Assembly: GCA_017996955.1 (NCBI GenBank)
Contig: JAGOFZ010000004.1
Coordinates: 1-34,311, forward strand
From: Longilinea sp.
GTDB lineage: Bacteria; Chloroflexota; Anaerolineae; Anaerolineales; Anaerolineaceae
DNA length: 34,311 nt
Direction of reading: 5' to 3'
Position numbers and translations under genes: made by a program. This document shows, piece after piece, positions 32,824-34,311 of this stretch (positions are counted from its first letter, which is position 1; each line of letters starts with the position of its first letter). Under the pieces are notes generated by a model that ran no database searches, had not been told where the DNA came from, and saw nothing but the letters and a program-made list of their open reading frames with translations.

Positions 32824-33738
32824 GTGTTTGACCAGTCCACCGCGCACTGGTGGGAAGGTGGCCAGAAGGTAAAACCCACCGAATCCTTCATGCCCCGGCG
32901 GCTGGATACCCCTCTGGATAAAATGATCCGGCGTTATGCCGGGCGGCGTTCCCGCACCCGTACCGAGCGCAAGCGCGGCCGCTATGTGCAGGCGCGTCCT
33001 TCCAACGGCAATCCCTACGACCTGGCCTTTGATGCCACCCTTCGCGCGGCCGCCCCATTTCAACGCCGTCGCGCCGAACAGCGCCAGCGGGTTGCTTTTG
33101 CCGTCCAGCCCGGCGATTACATGCGCAAGGTGCGCGTTCGCCGCGCCGCCAACCTCATCCTCTTCCTGGTGGATGCCTCCTGGTCCATGGCTGTTGCCGA
33201 GCGCATGGCTGCCACCAAGGGCGCCATCCTCTCCCTGCTGACGGATGCCTATCAGCGCCGCGACCGCGTGGGCCTGATTGTCTTCCAGAAAGACCGCGCC
33301 ACTCTGGTGCTGCCGCCCACCAACTCGGTTCTGCTGGCGCAGCGCGCCCTGCTCAACATCCCGGTGGGGGGCAAAACCCCGCTTGCCGCCGGTCTGCAGA
33401 TGGCTACCGATGTTCTGCGTCACGAAAAAGTCTTTCACCCAGACGTAATGCCCCTGCTCCTGGTCTTGACCGATGGCGCGGGCAATGTTTCAATGGGCCA
33501 CCTGCCCCCGCAGGAAGAAGCCTACCGCGTGGCAGAAGGCATCGCCGAAGATAAGACCCATTGCGTTGTCATCAATATGGAGCACGCCGCTTTTGACCAG
33601 GGGCTGGCTCAGGCGCTGGCTGAACATCTTAATGCCCCCTGCTACACCATTACCGAACTGAGAGCCGAAAGCCTCTATCTGGCAGTCAAGCAAGAGATGC
33701 ACCAGCGCGGCTCAGTTAATATCCATGAGTTGAAGTAG
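32824..33738 (+). CDS. VWA-domain (ChlD/cobaltochelatase-like) part, -1 frame
   Basis: The 304-residue stretch from a GTG at 32824 has a basic lead (IRRYAGRRSRTRTERKR) and a von Willebrand A domain. Its MIDAS residues are in VDASWSM (116-122, D-x-S-x-S), GKTPLAAGL (Thr) and VLTDGAGN (Asp). This is the integrin-like half of ChlD/BchD-type proteins. The frame is open upstream to the slippery site at 32758 through an acidic Pro-rich linker. The GTG has no ribosome site, so I believe it is mainly made as the C-terminal part of the fused protein. A sequencing error in the A-run is the other reading. Confidence 0.85.
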   Translation: MFDQSTAHWWEGGQKVKPTESFMPRRLDTPLDKMIRRYAGRRSRTRTERKRGRYVQARPSNGNPYDLAFDATLRAAAPFQRRRAEQRQRVAFAVQPGDYMRKVRVRRAANLILFLVDASWSMAVAERMAATKGAILSLLTDAYQRRDRVGLIVFQKDRATLVLPPTNSVLLAQRALLNIPVGGKTPLAAGLQMATDVLRHEKVFHPDVMPLLLVLTDGAGNVSMGHLPPQEEAYRVAEGIAEDKTHCVVINMEHAAFDQGLAQALAEHLNAPCYTITELRAESLYLAVKQEMHQRGSVNIHELK

Positions 33739-33772
33739 TGATTTATGGTTAAGAATCCCCTGCCTTTTATGC

Positions 33773-33801
33773 TTGCCATGACAACCACCCCGCTTTATAA
33801 T
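33773..33801 (+). promoter_or_regulatory. sigma-70 promoter of the Pro/Thr-rich gene
   Basis: TTGCCA (33773-33778) and TATAAT (33796-33801) are 17 nt apart, only 20 nt before the ATG. Confidence 0.7.
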
Positions 33802-33821
33802 GGACAGGTGGAGTCTCTTCA

Positions 33822-34265
33822 ATGAAATCAACGGCTGACCGGCGCACCCGAACCCGATCGACCCTGGTGTTAATTATTTTGGCGACCCTGCCGTGTTATT
33901 GCCTGGGTTTCATTGTGTTTCAGGTGGGGCAGGCGCTTCAGAAAACCCCCTTGCCGCCCACGGCAACCCTCATGGCGCCCACTGAAACCCTGCTCGGACC
34001 AACTGCCGCGCTCACCTTAACCTCAACCCCATTGAATTTCCCCACATTCACAGTCAGTCCCACCCCCACCATAACCTGGACCCCCAGCATCACCTACACG
34101 CCCTTCCTGCCGCCCACCCGCACGGTGACGGCTACCCCCACCCCAACGCTGAGTCCAACCCCCACAAATACACCTCTACCGAGCCATACCCCCACAGCCA
34201 CACATACATTACCGCCAGAAGACACCCCCACCCCAACCTCCACACTGTCTTCGGCAAATCCATAG
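33822..34265 (+). CDS. single-pass membrane protein with Pro/Thr-rich tail
   Basis: The 147-residue protein has a basic start (KSTADRRTRTRST), one TM segment (about 15-38, with CYC) and an exported tail of Pro/Thr repeats (ATPTPTLSPTPTNTP and similar). Such TPT tracts are common in surface proteins of Chloroflexota and may be glycosylated spacers. No folded domain is visible, so it could be a linker remnant or a stalk. GGTGGAG lies before the ATG. Confidence 0.7.
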   Translation: MKSTADRRTRTRSTLVLIILATLPCYCLGFIVFQVGQALQKTPLPPTATLMAPTETLLGPTAALTLTSTPLNFPTFTVSPTPTITWTPSITYTPFLPPTRTVTATPTPTLSPTPTNTPLPSHTPTATHTLPPEDTPTPTSTLSSANP

Positions 34266-34290
34266 GATGAGGAGAACCAATAGCGATCCC

Positions 34291-34311
34291 ATGACGCAAA
34301 TAACCCCCCTC
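34291..34311 (+). CDS. possible start of the next gene (cut by window edge)
   Basis: An ATG at 34291 starts MTQITPL and stays open for the 7 codons left. GAGGAG (34269-34274) lies about 16 nt upstream, which is far for a ribosome site, so this is only a possibility. Confidence 0.25.

Noticed and set aside
32677-33438. Minus-strand open frame opposite the VWA gene
   Set aside because: It is antisense to a gene with clear MIDAS motifs, and its composition is low-quality.
31658-33738. Chlorophyll-type Mg-chelatase from a phototroph
   Set aside because: No other pigment genes are present, and the ATPase-linker-VWA layout fits the putative cobaltochelatase family better. Mg-chelatase is not ruled out.

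Overview
This window looks like a chromosomal segment from a Chloroflexota bacterium, most likely an Anaerolineae-type heterotroph. That is inference, made without any database search. The pointers are an archaeal-style mevalonate entry operon, lipoproteins and a single-pass protein with long Pro/Thr tracts (TPTPT-type), a DUF4332 protein, and many small multi-spanning membrane proteins of unknown role. No rRNA, tRNA, CRISPR array, insertion sequence or phage gene was found. The window is densely coded, and no stretch above 300 bases lacks a gene.

Region 1 (1-9.0 kb) is mostly minus strand. It holds six unrecognised multi-TM proteins (one cut by the window edge), a plus-strand class V aminotransferase, a DUF7000-like protein, an SDR oxidoreductase, two lipoproteins, a P-loop kinase-like protein and a YhbS-type GNAT. 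Region 2 (9.0-12.7 kb) has ung, a minus-strand GNAT/ICMT-like fusion gene, and a plus-strand operon of an AbrB-like regulator, an ABC ATPase and an ABC-2 permease. Three tandem 9-bp repeats and a palindrome precede that operon. Region 3 (12.7-21.7 kb, all minus) looks accessory and is in places AT-rich. It holds a propeller-like lipoprotein/degenerate HAD-like/HXXEE trio, a CPBP protease with a GNAT, a HigB-HigA toxin-antitoxin pair with a clear operator, a DUF438-type PAS protein, a PhnP-like metallo-hydrolase and several unknown membrane proteins.

Region 4 (21.7-25.7 kb, minus) is the most interesting: class II HMG-CoA reductase, archaeal-type HMG-CoA synthase, archaeal-type thiolase and a DUF35 Zn-ribbon/OB protein. 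These are the parts of the thiolase/HMGCS channelling complex known from archaea, joined to a bacterial-type reductase. The thiolase lacks both the nucleophilic Cys (Asp84 instead) and the His of the HDxF motif (Ser284 instead), so it may not be a normal thiolase.

Region 5 (25.9-31.4 kb, minus) holds a UlaG-like hydrolase with a TM protein, then a histidine phosphatase/Nudix/GNAT operon joined by ATGA overlaps, a DUF4332-mscL operon whose MscL ends in a zinc ribbon, and a DUF47-Pit phosphate uptake pair. Region 6 (31.5-34.3 kb, plus) encodes a cobalto-/Mg-chelatase-like AAA+ protein and a VWA protein in the -1 frame. They are joined at a run of ten A's that contains the A_AAA_AAG slippery heptamer, so a short ATPase and a full-length ATPase-VWA protein could both come from one gene. 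A Pro/Thr-rich membrane protein follows behind its own promoter.
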